Made by a program: the position numbers and the translations under genes
Notes under the pieces: model-generated
Seen by the model: only the letters and a program-made list of their open reading frames with translations
Database searches by the model: none
Told to the model about the DNA's origin: nothing
Assembly (NCBI GenBank): GCA_025351405.1
Contig: JANXVZ010000037.1
Coordinates: 40,139 to 104,138, forward strand
Direction of reading: 5' to 3'
Origin: Sphingomonadales bacterium
Lineage (GTDB): Bacteria > Pseudomonadota > Alphaproteobacteria > Sphingomonadales > Sphingomonadaceae
DNA length: 64,000 nucleotides
In this document: piece by piece, positions 1-9,404 of the stretch
Position numbering within the stretch: position 1 is the first letter of the stretch
Layout: each line of letters opens with the position of its first letter

Positions 1-345
1 CAGCCAGCGGATCGAAGCGGTGACATAGGTCTGCACGCGCAAGGGCTTGTCGGTAGCGCTGCGATGCACCGCCTCGACCCCCTCGATGAGCGATTCGAAC
101 GCCGCCCGGACATAGGGATAGAATACGCGCCCCTGTTCGGTCGAAATGATGTGGCGGCCTTCCTGTGCGAACAGGTCGACGCCCAGCGCATCCTCGATCA
201 GCTGGACCTGGTGGCTGATCGCCGGATGCGTCAGGCAAAGCTCGTCGGCGGCATCGCGGATGCTCTGGCGTCGTGTCGCGGCCTCGAAACCCTTCAGCGC
301 CTTTAAGGGTGGCAACCGATGCAGATCGATCCTGGTTTGCGACAC
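1..345 (-). CDS. LysR-family transcriptional regulator, N-terminal part (cut by window edge)
   Basis: The 115 codons present encode the N-terminal winged helix-turn-helix of a LysR-type regulator: a leader RIDLHRLPPLKALKGFEAA, then the helix-turn-helix segment (SIRDAADELCLTHPAISHQ, about residues 30-48) and LIEDALGVDLFAQEGR. The LPPLKALKGFEAA opening resembles the GcvA/AmpR subgroup. The start is GTG at 345, preceded by an AGGGGG ribosome-binding site about seven bases upstream; no ATG fits. The effector domain lies outside the window. It is on the same strand as, and 75 bp downstream of, the GMC oxidoreductase gene, so it may regulate that catabolic unit. That link is inferred from position only. 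Confidence 0.85.
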   Translation of the reverse strand, partial: MSQTRIDLHRLPPLKALKGFEAATRRQSIRDAADELCLTHPAISHQVQLIEDALGVDLFAQEGRHIISTEQGRVFYPYVRAAFESLIEGVEAVHRSATDKPLRVQTYVTASIRWL

Positions 346-420
346 GGTTCGTTCCCCCTGCGGAACGGACAAGTCTATGGCGATCCGGCCGGGGCGCAAT
401 CGGTCAATTTATTTTATCGG

Positions 421-2049
421 TTACTGTTGCCCAAATCGCGCATCGTCGAGGATCATCGCAGCCGCTTTTTCCGCGACCATCACCGTCGGTGCATTGGTAT
501 TGCCGGAGGTGATGTTGGGGAAAATCGAAGCATCGGCAACGCGCAGGCCGGCGATCCCGTGTACACGCAGCCGCGCATCGACGACCGAGGTCGCGGGGTC
601 CGGCCCCATCATGCAGCTGCTGGTCGGGTGATAGACGGTATCGGCCCTGGCGCGAAAATCATCGAGCAGCTCGGCATCGGTCTGCAGGTGGCGGCCGGGA
701 ACCAGCTCATCGGTGATGATTTCGGCCATTGGCGCGGTTGCCGCAAGCGTCCGCAACAGCCGGCTACCGGCCAGCGCCTGTCCGATGTCATATTCGGTCG
801 AGAGGTAATTGGGCCTTATCGACGGCGGGGAACGCGGGTCGGGGGAGACGATCGCCAGCGTGCCGCGGCTGGTCGGGCGGCAACCGTTGAACGACAGCAG
901 GAAGGCGGAGAACGGGTCGGGGTTGAGCAGGCGGCGTTCCGAAAGCGGCGACCGGGTGTAGCTGACCGGGCTGAAATACAGCTGCATGTCGGGCCGGCCG
1001 CTCGTGGCCGTGCTGCGAATGAAACCGCCGCTCTGGTTGACGCTCATCGACAGCGGGCCGCCCCGATCAAAAAGATAGCGCAGGGCGGCACGGATTTTGC
1101 CGACCAGCGGTCGCAGTTCATCATTGAGCGTCGGCAGCGATGACCGGTAGAAATAGCTGACTGCGAGATGATCCTGCAGGTTTGCGCCGACAGCGCGGGC
1201 ATCGATCAGCGGGGGAATGCCCAGCGAATGCAGCAAAGCTGCGTCGCCGATCCCCGAGAGTTGCAGCAGTTGCGGCGAATTTATCGACCCGCCGGCAACG
1301 ATCACCTCGCGCCGCGCGCCGACCGTCACCGTCGCGCCGCGCCGGTGATATTCGACGCCGATGGCACGGCGGCCCTCGAACAGGATGCGGGTGGCATGGG
1401 CGTGCGTGCGCAGCACCAGGTTGCCGCGTTGCAGCGCCGGCCGCAGATAGGCGTTGGCGGTGGAAGCGCGGCGGCCCTTGCGCGTGTTGATCTGGTAAAT
1501 GCCGACGCCTTCGGCCTGTGGCCCGTTGAAATCGGCGGTGAAGGGATAGCCCATGGCCTCGCCGGCCGCGATGAAACGCCGGCAAAGCGGGTGCGCGACG
1601 CGCGAAATGTCGGTGACATGTTGCGGTCCGCCGGCGCCATGCCATTGGCTGGCGCCATGGTCATGGTCTTCCGACCTGATGAAGAACGGCAGCACATCGT
1701 CCCATGCCCAACCCGGATTGCCGGCGGCCGCCCAGTCGTCGTAATCGCCGCGCTGGCCCCGCACATGGACCATGGCGTTGATGGAGCCGGATCCGCCGAT
1801 GACCTTGCCGCGCGGCCAATAGCTCTTGCGCCCGTGGAGCGCCGGCTCGGCTTCGGTGTCGTACATCCAATTGACGCGGCGGTCGAAGAAGGTGCGGCCA
1901 TAACCGATGGGGAGCTGGATCCAAAGCGTCCGGTCCGATCCGCCGGCTTCGATCAGCAGCACCCGGGCGCTGCCATCGGCCGACAGCCGGTTGGCCAGCA
2001 CGCATCCCGCGGTGCCGGCACCGACGATGATATAGTCGAACATGTCCAT
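421..2049 (-). CDS. GMC-family FAD-dependent oxidoreductase (choline dehydrogenase-like)
   Basis: A 542-residue flavoenzyme expected to oxidise an alcohol substrate using FAD. The N-terminus has the dinucleotide-binding motif GAGTAG (residues 10-15). GGSGSINAMVHVRG is the GMC signature 1 region, and the C-terminus has YHPTSSCMMG (catalytic His near 474) and SGNTNAPTVM with the second active-site polar residue. Length is normal for choline dehydrogenase-like GMC enzymes and no signal peptide is visible. The ATG at 2049 shares one base with the TGA stop of the preceding enolase-superfamily gene (TGATG), which suggests translational coupling; a TTG just upstream is less likely. The substrate cannot be named; context suggests an alcohol or sugar-acid-related compound. 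Confidence 0.9.
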   Translation of the reverse strand: MDMFDYIIVGAGTAGCVLANRLSADGSARVLLIEAGGSDRTLWIQLPIGYGRTFFDRRVNWMYDTEAEPALHGRKSYWPRGKVIGGSGSINAMVHVRGQRGDYDDWAAAGNPGWAWDDVLPFFIRSEDHDHGASQWHGAGGPQHVTDISRVAHPLCRRFIAAGEAMGYPFTADFNGPQAEGVGIYQINTRKGRRASTANAYLRPALQRGNLVLRTHAHATRILFEGRRAIGVEYHRRGATVTVGARREVIVAGGSINSPQLLQLSGIGDAALLHSLGIPPLIDARAVGANLQDHLAVSYFYRSSLPTLNDELRPLVGKIRAALRYLFDRGGPLSMSVNQSGGFIRSTATSGRPDMQLYFSPVSYTRSPLSERRLLNPDPFSAFLLSFNGCRPTSRGTLAIVSPDPRSPPSIRPNYLSTEYDIGQALAGSRLLRTLAATAPMAEIITDELVPGRHLQTDAELLDDFRARADTVYHPTSSCMMGPDPATSVVDARLRVHGIAGLRVADASIFPNITSGNTNAPTVMVAEKAAAMILDDARFGQQ

Positions 2050-3236
2050 CAAACGACGGGACGTTGCGCCATTTCGAGGTGCAGCATGGTGCCGGTATAA
2101 GGGTTGGCGAGGGCGACCGCCTCGTCCAGCTCGACGCCCAACCCTGGCGTTGTCGGCGGGATGACATGCCCGTCTTCGAAGCGGATCGGCGATTTGAGGA
2201 TATCGCTGTGAAACCCGCCCCAGCTTTCGATGCTTTCGAGGATCAGGAAGTTGGGCGAGCAGGTGGCGATCTGGATGTTCGCTGCCCCGACTATGGGCCC
2301 GCAGTACAGGTGCGGCGCGATCTGGGCGTGGTGGACTTCCGCCATCGCCGCAATCTTCTTGGCCTCGAGGATGCCGCCGACCCGGCCAAGATTCATCTGC
2401 AGGATGGCGGCGGCACCGGTGTCGAGCAGCCGGGCGAATTCATATTTTGTCGCCAGCCTTTCACCGGCGGCGATGGGGATCGAGGTTGCCCGTGCCACCT
2501 TCGCCATCTCCTCGGGCGCGTCGGGGGGCACAGGCTCTTCCAGCCACAAGGGATCGAACGGTTCGAGCCGCCGTGCCAGCCGGATCGCCGACGCCGCCGT
2601 CATCTGTCCATGCGTGCCGAACAACAGGTCGGCACGATCACCGACCGCCTCGCGCAGGCGCCCGGCAAAGCGCTCGCTCAGGGCAAGCGCATCCAATGAC
2701 AGTTGCCGCCCGTCGAAGGCGGAATAAGGCCCGGCGGGGTCGAACTTGAGTGCCGTGAAGCCCTGCGCCAGATAGTCGGCGGCATGGTTGGCCGCGAGAT
2801 CGGGATCGTGATAGACGTCGCCGGTGTCACCCGGCCGCGGATAGATATAGGTATAGGCGCGCAGCCGTTCGTGCACTTGGCCACCCAGCAGCTTGTACAC
2901 CGGCTTGCCCGCCGCCTTGCCGACAATGTCCCAGCAAGCCATTTCAAGCGCGCTGAGAATCGCCATCATCGTGACATCGGGGCGCTGGGTAAATCCGCTC
3001 GAATAGACCCGACGCCACAGGTTTTCGATATCGTGCGGATCCACGCCGATCGCATACCGGGCAAAGACGTCCTCGATCATCCGGGCGACGAGGTGCGGTT
3101 CGAACGGCACGCAATAGGCTTCGCCGACGCCGCTGACGTTATCGTCGGTGGTCAATTTGACGAACACGAAATAGCGGCCACCAAAATGCGGCGGCGGGTT
3201 GCCGACGACGAAAGTGGTGATGTCGGCCAGTTTCAT
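2049..3236 (-). CDS. Mandelate racemase/muconate lactonizing enzyme family protein (enolase superfamily)
   Basis: A 395-residue member of the enolase superfamily. Members abstract a proton alpha to a carboxylate using Mg2+; many sugar-acid dehydratases belong here. The N-terminal capping domain (KLADITTFVVGNPPP) is followed by a barrel with LFGTHGQMTAASAIRLARRLEPFDPLW, then LEEPVPPDAPEEMAKV and GERLATKYEF carrying the metal-ligand acids. IAPHLYCGPIVGAANIQIA supplies the usual late catalytic His. This pattern fits sugar-acid dehydratases better than muconate cycloisomerase, but the substrate is unknown. It follows the MFS gene by 15 bp and overlaps the GMC gene by one base, so the three are probably cotranscribed. 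Confidence 0.88.
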   Translation of the reverse strand: MKLADITTFVVGNPPPHFGGRYFVFVKLTTDDNVSGVGEAYCVPFEPHLVARMIEDVFARYAIGVDPHDIENLWRRVYSSGFTQRPDVTMMAILSALEMACWDIVGKAAGKPVYKLLGGQVHERLRAYTYIYPRPGDTGDVYHDPDLAANHAADYLAQGFTALKFDPAGPYSAFDGRQLSLDALALSERFAGRLREAVGDRADLLFGTHGQMTAASAIRLARRLEPFDPLWLEEPVPPDAPEEMAKVARATSIPIAAGERLATKYEFARLLDTGAAAILQMNLGRVGGILEAKKIAAMAEVHHAQIAPHLYCGPIVGAANIQIATCSPNFLILESIESWGGFHSDILKSPIRFEDGHVIPPTTPGLGVELDEAVALANPYTGTMLHLEMAQRPVV

Positions 3237-3251
3237 TGCTGTGGTGTCGTT

Positions 3252-4562
3252 TCACACATAACCGACCGCCGCCTTCTGGTCCGCGACGATGGTGCGTGAT
3301 GCAGCCCAATAGTGAAACGCCGCCCACAATCCCGTCGGCGCCAGGATCAGCAGGGCGCTGCGCAGCGACGCGGCATCGGCACCGGCGGGCCCGGCGAAAT
3401 GGTCGCTCAACCAGCCAACGCCCTGGGGTGCGACGATGAGGTTGAGGACATTGGCGGCAACGAGGGAGACCGCGATCGCCATCGCCCGCATCCGGCACGG
3501 CGCCAGGTTCTGCACCATCGCCATCGCCGGGCCGATGTAGAAATAAATGGCCGGGATGAACAGCCACAGCATCAGCTTCGCGGTTCCCAGCGAGTGGGTC
3601 CAATAGACCATGAACGATGGCACCGTGGCGACCGCGGTGACAGCGGCCAGCAGCCAGACGATGCGCCGCGGATCGACGAACGCCGGCCGCGACAGCATCC
3701 ACGCCGTCAGCAACGATGCACCGATGCCGGCGACAAGGTGTATCGGGCCTACGATGGCGCCGGCCGCGCCGACATCGAGGCCATACATGCGCTGCAGGAA
3801 GGTCGGGGTGAACCACATCAGGCCCCAACCCCAGAACGCCGAGACACCGCCGCCCATGATGACATGGAACGCCGCCTTGTGTTGCCAGAGGTATCGCAGC
3901 GTTTTCCGGATCGGCGGCGCATCGGCCTTTTCGATCCTGTCCAACCGGCCCCGCTGTGGTTCCTTGATGGTCAGGTAGACGATGATTCCCATGACGAGGC
4001 CGGGGACGCCCAGCGCCAGGAAGGCGGCGCGCCAGCCATAGGCGTGGGCGACCATCCCCGCCATGTCCGCACCGAGCCAGGCCCCGATGGGGGCGCCCAG
4101 CGCGAACACGGTCATCGCCATCGGCCGGCGATCGGCGGGAAAGTAATCGGCGACGACCGAATTGCATGCCGGCGTGCCGCCCGCTTCGCCGATGCCAACG
4201 CCGATCCGCGCCAGCAACAATTGCCAATAGCCCTGCGAAAGCCCGCAGAACGCCGTCATCACCGACCAGGCCACCAGCGCGGCGGCGAGCAGGTTCTTGC
4301 GGTTGTAGCGATCGGCAACCCAGGACAGCGGTATGCCGAGGGTTACATAGAACAGCGCCAGCGACACCCCGGTGAGGAAGGCGATGCCGCTGTCCGTCAG
4401 CTTCAGTTCCAGCCGGATCGGTTCGAGCACGGTGGACATGACATAGCGGTCGGCAATGCTGATCGTGTAGACCAGCATCATGATGCCAAGCACATACCAG
4501 CGCCCGGTCATCCCGGCCGGCGCGCTATCCTGTTCGGCGATGGCCGCGGTCGCTGGTGTCAC
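3252..4562 (-). CDS. Major facilitator superfamily transporter
   Basis: A 436-residue integral inner-membrane carrier with the expected run of about twelve hydrophobic segments. The MFS loop 2-3 motif appears as GIPLSWVADRYNRKNLL, followed by LLARIGVGIGEAGGTPACNSVVADYFPADRRP, typical of the anion:cation or hexuronate/Spinster-like subgroup. GTG at 4562 is preferred because it overlaps the TGA of the upstream sulfotransferase gene (GTGA, four bases) and gives a normal MFS N-terminus; longer upstream reading would run inside the sulfotransferase gene. With the adjacent enolase and GMC enzymes it probably imports an organic acid or sugar acid. That is an inference from neighbourhood. Confidence 0.88.
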   Translation of the reverse strand: MTPATAAIAEQDSAPAGMTGRWYVLGIMMLVYTISIADRYVMSTVLEPIRLELKLTDSGIAFLTGVSLALFYVTLGIPLSWVADRYNRKNLLAAALVAWSVMTAFCGLSQGYWQLLLARIGVGIGEAGGTPACNSVVADYFPADRRPMAMTVFALGAPIGAWLGADMAGMVAHAYGWRAAFLALGVPGLVMGIIVYLTIKEPQRGRLDRIEKADAPPIRKTLRYLWQHKAAFHVIMGGGVSAFWGWGLMWFTPTFLQRMYGLDVGAAGAIVGPIHLVAGIGASLLTAWMLSRPAFVDPRRIVWLLAAVTAVATVPSFMVYWTHSLGTAKLMLWLFIPAIYFYIGPAMAMVQNLAPCRMRAMAIAVSLVAANVLNLIVAPQGVGWLSDHFAGPAGADAASLRSALLILAPTGLWAAFHYWAASRTIVADQKAAVGYV

Positions 4563-6601
4563 GCGGTTATGTCCTTCATGCCGGGCAGGGCGCCGAGTGC
4601 AGCCCTGAGCGGTGCAAGAAATGCATCGTACGGCGTCCATTGGTCGAGGCCGCCACGAAAGATCGGCTGGCGGACCTGTTCGGAGCTGGCGGTTCGCACG
4701 GCACGGTCGGTTTGGTGAAAATCGACGCATGATCGCTCGAAGGGCAGGCCGCAGAAATCGAGAAGGCGACGCACCTGCGTTTCGAGATCGGCGACGACGT
4801 CCTCATACTGTACGTGCAGCACCTTGCCGGGCAAAACACTGTCCCAATGCTGCATCAGGTCGATGTAGCCGGCGTAATAGCGGCCGATCGCGTCGAGGCC
4901 GTAGGTGAAATCCTGGCCTTCAGCAAACAACTGCTTGAAATTGCTGAAGCAACAGGCCATCGGCTCGCGCCGTGCATCGATGATGCGGGCATTCGGCAGG
5001 ATGAGGTGAATCAGCCCTATATGTCGGAAATTATTGGGCATCTTGTCGATGAAACGGAGCTTGCCGGTGCGGTAGATTGCGGTGTCGCGCAGATAGGCCT
5101 CGCCGAATTCGGTCAGTTCATCGACCGTGAGGTCCGCGAGATTGCCGGGATATATCGCCTCGTCATCGACCCGCCGCCGGCCATCGAGCCGGTGCGCCAA
5201 CGCCAGGATGTTGGGCAATTCGCTCGTGCCCTCCACCTGGGAATGCGACGCCAGTATCTGCTCGAGCAGTGTCGATCCCGCCCTCGGCAGGCCAACGATG
5301 AAGATCGGGTCGTCGGCAAGCGCGCCGCTGCCGCGCTTGGCCTTGAACAATTCGGGCGTGCAGGCGCGCTTTTGCGCGGCCATTTCCGCCGCGATCCGCG
5401 CCGGGTCATAGCGCAGCTCCTCGCGCTTCAGCCGGTTGCCGGTGTCGTAATAACCAAAGGACCGGGCATGGTCGCCACGGTCTTCCAGCGCCTTGCCGAG
5501 GGCAAAACACAGGTGATAGCGGTCGACCGTGCTGGTCGTGCGCGCGGTTTCGGCCGCTTGCATGCTGCTGATTTCGGCATCGCTGAAGCGATAGGTCTTG
5601 AGGTTGGCGAGGCTCCACCACGCATCGCCAAAGTCGGGTTTGCTGTCATGCGCCTGCCGATAAGCCGCGACCGCGTCGTCATGGCGGCCAATGGTTTTCA
5701 GCGCATGGCCGCGGGTCAGGCTGACCTGGTGATTGTCCGGCTTGGCAGCGGACAGCGCGTCATAGATGCCAAGCGCTACATCGAAATTGCCCACCGCCAG
5801 ATTCTGGTTGGCGAACAGCATGTCGAAATGCGGGATGCCGGGGGCCTTGCGGCGCAGCAGGTCTGCCTGTTGCAGCGCCTCGGCGAATTTCTGCCGCTTG
5901 TGCAGGACGTTGACATAATCGAAGCGGCCGGGATGGAATTCGGGTTCGAGGGCAACGCACGATTCAAGGATGAATTCCGCTTCGTCGAGCACCTGGAAAC
6001 GCGTGCCCAACTCCGCCAGCATCCGCATCGCTTCGAGATGGTGGCCGTTGGTCTGCAGGAAATGGCGGCACAGCTTTTCCGCCTTGTACAGCTTGCCCTC
6101 GTGCATGAAACTGGCAACGCTGACCAGCGTCGGCGGCAAATTGTCCAGCCAGTCGAACTGGTTGCGGGCAAGGGCCTCGGCGTCCCGGCGGCCGGCGGCG
6201 TGGTTCAGTTCCACCAGCGCCCGCCAGCTGGCGATCAGTGCCGGATTGGCCGCGACGGCGCGGTCGAAGGCTTCGATGGCCAGCTCGACATCGCCGCCGG
6301 CGCGATGGCAATGGCCTTGTTCCTGAAAAGCACGGGCGTGCGCAGGCTCCAGATCGAGCAAGCGTTCGAGCGTCTGCCGGGCCTCGTCCAGCTTGCCGCC
6401 ATAACGCTGGGCAACTGCAAGGATATACAGCGCATCGACATTACCGGGTTCCGATGCCAGCAGGCGTTCCACGGCCGCCGCAGCCTTGGCGAAGGCACCA
6501 TCCTGCAGGAGGCGCCGCGCTTCACCGATCGTCGCGTCACCGATTGCCGTGTCACCGATCGTCGTCCCGGCGCCAGCGACGCCCTGTTTTGTTGCATCCA
6601 T
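4559..6601 (-). CDS. TPR-repeat sulfotransferase family protein
   Basis: A 680-residue cytoplasmic protein with two parts. The first ~400 residues are tetratricopeptide repeats (for example ALYILAVAQRYGGKLDEA, RAFQEQGHCHRAGGDVELA). A sulfotransferase domain follows: the 5'-phosphosulfate loop PIFIVGLPRAGSTLLEQ lies near residues 430-445 and the 3'-phosphate-binding region is RFIDKMPNNFRH...NARIIDARREP. Such enzymes move sulfate from PAPS to an acceptor, and the TPR part is thought to bind protein or peptide partners. ATG at 6601 starts just before the first TPR. The gene sits 94 bp downstream of a TonB-dependent receptor, a pairing common in sphingomonads and caulobacters. The acceptor is unknown. 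Confidence 0.9.
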   Translation of the reverse strand: MDATKQGVAGAGTTIGDTAIGDATIGEARRLLQDGAFAKAAAAVERLLASEPGNVDALYILAVAQRYGGKLDEARQTLERLLDLEPAHARAFQEQGHCHRAGGDVELAIEAFDRAVAANPALIASWRALVELNHAAGRRDAEALARNQFDWLDNLPPTLVSVASFMHEGKLYKAEKLCRHFLQTNGHHLEAMRMLAELGTRFQVLDEAEFILESCVALEPEFHPGRFDYVNVLHKRQKFAEALQQADLLRRKAPGIPHFDMLFANQNLAVGNFDVALGIYDALSAAKPDNHQVSLTRGHALKTIGRHDDAVAAYRQAHDSKPDFGDAWWSLANLKTYRFSDAEISSMQAAETARTTSTVDRYHLCFALGKALEDRGDHARSFGYYDTGNRLKREELRYDPARIAAEMAAQKRACTPELFKAKRGSGALADDPIFIVGLPRAGSTLLEQILASHSQVEGTSELPNILALAHRLDGRRRVDDEAIYPGNLADLTVDELTEFGEAYLRDTAIYRTGKLRFIDKMPNNFRHIGLIHLILPNARIIDARREPMACCFSNFKQLFAEGQDFTYGLDAIGRYYAGYIDLMQHWDSVLPGKVLHVQYEDVVADLETQVRRLLDFCGLPFERSCVDFHQTDRAVRTASSEQVRQPIFRGGLDQWTPYDAFLAPLRAALGALPGMKDITA

Positions 6602-6695
6602 GGCCAAGCCTAGCTGCAAGCGGCCCGGAACAAAATGCACTGGGGGTGCATTGCCATGCAATTCACCCCCGGTGTCATCTCGTGTCGCGCGATCG

Positions 6696-9107
6696 TCAGT
6701 ATTTGTACGACATGCGAAGCCCGATCGTGCGCGGCCGGATCGTCGTCGTCCGGGCGACGCGGTCGGATGCGTTGATATAGATATCGGGCCGCGCATCGCT
6801 GAGGTTTTCGACGTAGAGCGAGGCACCCCATTCGTCCTTGTCGATACCGACCGCCGCATCCGCAGTCGTATAGGCACGCAGCGGATAGTCGGCGCCAAGG
6901 TTTATCGACGTGTGGCTGCTGCCGACATGATGGATGCCGAACTGGCCATACAGCTTGGTGTTGCCCTCCAGCTCGTAATCATAGCGGGCGCGGATATTGC
7001 CCTGAAACTTCGGGCTCAACGCCAGCTGGCTGCCCAGCGGCACCAGCGTGATGAGCTGGACCAGCCCGAGCGACCCGCGCGTCAGCTTGGAGTTGTTGTA
7101 CGACGCCGCGGCGTTGACCGTCAGGCCCCGAACCGGCCGAACCGTCAGGTCAGCCTCGATACCGTCGATCTTGGCATCGGCGGCGTTGGCGGCAAAGGTA
7201 AGGAAGAACAGGCTTGGCTGGTAGATCGAGACCTGAATATCCTTCCACAGGATATGGTAGGCCGCGAGGTTGAGGATGACCGACCGATCGAACAACGCCA
7301 GTTTGGCGCCGATTTCGAAATTCTTCACGGTGTCGGAGTCATAGCCGAACGGAATTGCGGTCTTGGGGCTTTGCGGGTTCGGATCGGCGACGCGGCCGAT
7401 GCGGTTGAAGCCGCCGGGGCGATAACCTTCCGAATAGGTGCCATAGAACAGCAGGTCATCGGTCGGCTTGAAGCTCAGGTTGGCCTTGAAGATTGTGCCC
7501 TTCTGCAGCCGGGGCTTGGTGTGGATGGCATCGAGATTGTAACCCGAATCACGATCGACCCCGCGGTTGCCGAAGTTGGCAGAGCCGACGATCGATGCCT
7601 TCTGGTCGAAATAGCGCAGACCCCCCGTCAGGATCAGCTTGTCGGGGATGATGTCGAAGGCCAATTCCCCGAACAAGGCGATCTGGCGGTCGGTACGGGT
7701 GATATCGTTGAAAAAGGTGACGCCCGGATTGCGGGGGTTGGGGTCGATCGATGTCGCGCCCTTGATGGGAGCATTGGGCACAAAGCCCTGTTCGATCGAG
7801 CCTTCATAGTTGAATTCGCCGATGTCATAGATCTTGGCGCGATCGTAATATGCCCCGCCGATGGCACGGACCCGCTGGTCAGCCGGGGTCGAGACCCGGA
7901 ATTCATGGCTGATGCGGGTGTTGCGGTTGTTGCCCTGGAACGACATCCGCGGCGTCGCGCACGACGCATAGCCGGGGTATTTGCAGATATAATAGGCCGC
8001 GAACGGCCCGGCGTTCGAATAGGCGGTGTAGTCGATTTTCTGCACGGCGCGGCGATTGAGATAGGCGCCGGTATAGATCACATCGAGCGCGCCGAGCCGA
8101 CCTTCGAGCGTCCAGGCGGTCTGGTCGAACTTGTCGGTCAGCGTGTCGGGATTGTAGCGCTGCACCTTCAGGTCGCCGACCAGCGGATCATAGTCGAACA
8201 CGCCGTCGACCTTCAGTTTCTGGCGCATGTGCTGCAGGCTGACCGACCAGTCCGGGCTGATGTCGTATTTGGCCGATACGCGGAAGCCCTGGTAGACCGC
8301 GTCGTTGAAATTATCCTGCACGAACTGCGAATTGGTGATCGTCGGGCGCACGGCCTCCGGGTGGCCGCCGAGGCCGTTGTTGGCATTGCTCTGCATCCGG
8401 AAGCTGCCGGGGACATTGTCGATATAGCCACCGCGACTGTCGTTGTAGACGACGACGCGAACCGCGAACTTGTCCTTGATGATCGGGATGTTGACGAAAC
8501 CCTCGACCGAATTGCTGCTGTCGCCGCCCTTGGTGAAGGCAACGCCGCCCTTGAATCCGGCATGGAGGGCGCTGGCATCGGGCTTGTTGGTGATGTAGCG
8601 GACGGCGCCGCCCATGGCGCTGGCACCGAACAGCGTGCCCTGTGGACCGGCCAGCACTTCGACGCGCTCCAGGTCGGCGGTGTAGACGTCGAGGTTGCGC
8701 GCCGGGACGGATACGGAAGCATCGTCGAGGTAGAGGGCGACGTTCGGGTTGACGCCCGCCGAGCCGGCCACGAGGATCGACTGGGTGTCGGTCGACAAGC
8801 CGCGAATGTATATCTGCGACTGGCCGGGGCCGCGGCCGCCGGTGCGTACGTTGGGCAGGAATTCGATAAGCTTGTCGAAGTTGGCGACGTTGAGCTTGGT
8901 CAGGGTTTCGCCGCTCAGCGCCTGCACCGCGACGGGAACGTCCTGAAGATTTTCGGAACGCCTTGTGGCGGTGACCACGATATCGGCGATACCGGCATTT
9001 GCCGCGGCCGCCGCCGTCGCTGCCTTCTGCGCGAATGCCGGGCTGCCGCCCGCGCCCATCAACGCAATCACGGCAACCGCCGCCGAGCTTGTCAAACCAT
9101 TTTTCAT
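6696..9107 (-). CDS. TonB-dependent outer-membrane receptor
   Basis: An 803-residue outer-membrane transporter for active uptake of a scarce ligand, powered by TonB-ExbBD. It begins with a signal peptide (MKNGLTSSAAVAVIALMGAGG, cleavage near AFA-QK). The plug domain follows with IVVTATRRSENLQDVPVAVQALSG, IYIRGLST and GPQGTLFGASAMGGAVRYITNKP. The remainder is a beta-barrel ending in an aromatic-terminated strand (RPRTIGLRMSYKY). ATG at 9107 is chosen because a GGGGGGA ribosome-binding site precedes it and it opens the signal peptide; a longer N-terminus would spoil it. It is first in the minus-strand unit with sulfotransferase, MFS, enolase and GMC genes. The ligand is unknown. Confidence 0.95.
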   Translation of the reverse strand: MKNGLTSSAAVAVIALMGAGGSPAFAQKAATAAAAANAGIADIVVTATRRSENLQDVPVAVQALSGETLTKLNVANFDKLIEFLPNVRTGGRGPGQSQIYIRGLSTDTQSILVAGSAGVNPNVALYLDDASVSVPARNLDVYTADLERVEVLAGPQGTLFGASAMGGAVRYITNKPDASALHAGFKGGVAFTKGGDSSNSVEGFVNIPIIKDKFAVRVVVYNDSRGGYIDNVPGSFRMQSNANNGLGGHPEAVRPTITNSQFVQDNFNDAVYQGFRVSAKYDISPDWSVSLQHMRQKLKVDGVFDYDPLVGDLKVQRYNPDTLTDKFDQTAWTLEGRLGALDVIYTGAYLNRRAVQKIDYTAYSNAGPFAAYYICKYPGYASCATPRMSFQGNNRNTRISHEFRVSTPADQRVRAIGGAYYDRAKIYDIGEFNYEGSIEQGFVPNAPIKGATSIDPNPRNPGVTFFNDITRTDRQIALFGELAFDIIPDKLILTGGLRYFDQKASIVGSANFGNRGVDRDSGYNLDAIHTKPRLQKGTIFKANLSFKPTDDLLFYGTYSEGYRPGGFNRIGRVADPNPQSPKTAIPFGYDSDTVKNFEIGAKLALFDRSVILNLAAYHILWKDIQVSIYQPSLFFLTFAANAADAKIDGIEADLTVRPVRGLTVNAAASYNNSKLTRGSLGLVQLITLVPLGSQLALSPKFQGNIRARYDYELEGNTKLYGQFGIHHVGSSHTSINLGADYPLRAYTTADAAVGIDKDEWGASLYVENLSDARPDIYINASDRVARTTTIRPRTIGLRMSYKY

Positions 9108-9345
9108 CGATTTCCCCCCGGATTTCGCACGCACGCCAAATTTGCCACGACTTGGAACCTACATGGAAACGTCACATGAAACTGTTCGTGATGTTAGTCC
9201 GCGGCAATTGAGCGTTTTTGACTGACTGATAAGAAAAATTTGCGTCAAGTTGTCGCCATGAGGGCTGCAAAAATCGCCTTTTGCCTCATAACATACGGAA
9301 AACGATGTAAGTTCTTGCAGTGGGCGTGGAGGTCGAACTCCCCGG

Positions 9346-9363
9346 ATGCTACCAACGTAGCAT
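9346..9363. promoter_or_regulatory. Inverted repeat ATGCTAC-N4-GTAGCAT, candidate operator
   Basis: Two perfect 7-bp arms separated by CAAC lie about 95 bp upstream of purU and 240 bp upstream of the divergent TonB receptor. No U-rich tract follows, so a protein-binding site is more likely than a terminator. The binding protein is unknown. Confidence 0.4.
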
Positions 9364-9386
9364 GGGTTTGTGTCAGATCGGCTTGG

Positions 9387-9404
9387 TTGACAAGCGCTTT
9401 GACC
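9387..9404. promoter_or_regulatory. AAGCGCTT-centred palindrome, LacI-type operator candidate overlapping a TTGACA box
   Basis: The 8-bp palindrome AAGCGCTT (9392-9399) sits inside TTGACAAGCGCTTTGACC. Many LacI/GalR-family operators are centred on this core. TTGACA at 9387-9392 could be the -35 of purU, with a weak -10 near 9411-9416, so a bound repressor would block it. No LacI gene lies in the window; the assignment is by motif only. Confidence 0.35.

Noticed and set aside
6486..9179. Long open frame (897 codons) on the plus strand opposite the first TonB receptor
   Set aside because: It mirrors the receptor gene in a GC-rich region. It has no ribosome-binding site or recognisable domains, and the minus-strand protein has clear plug and barrel motifs.
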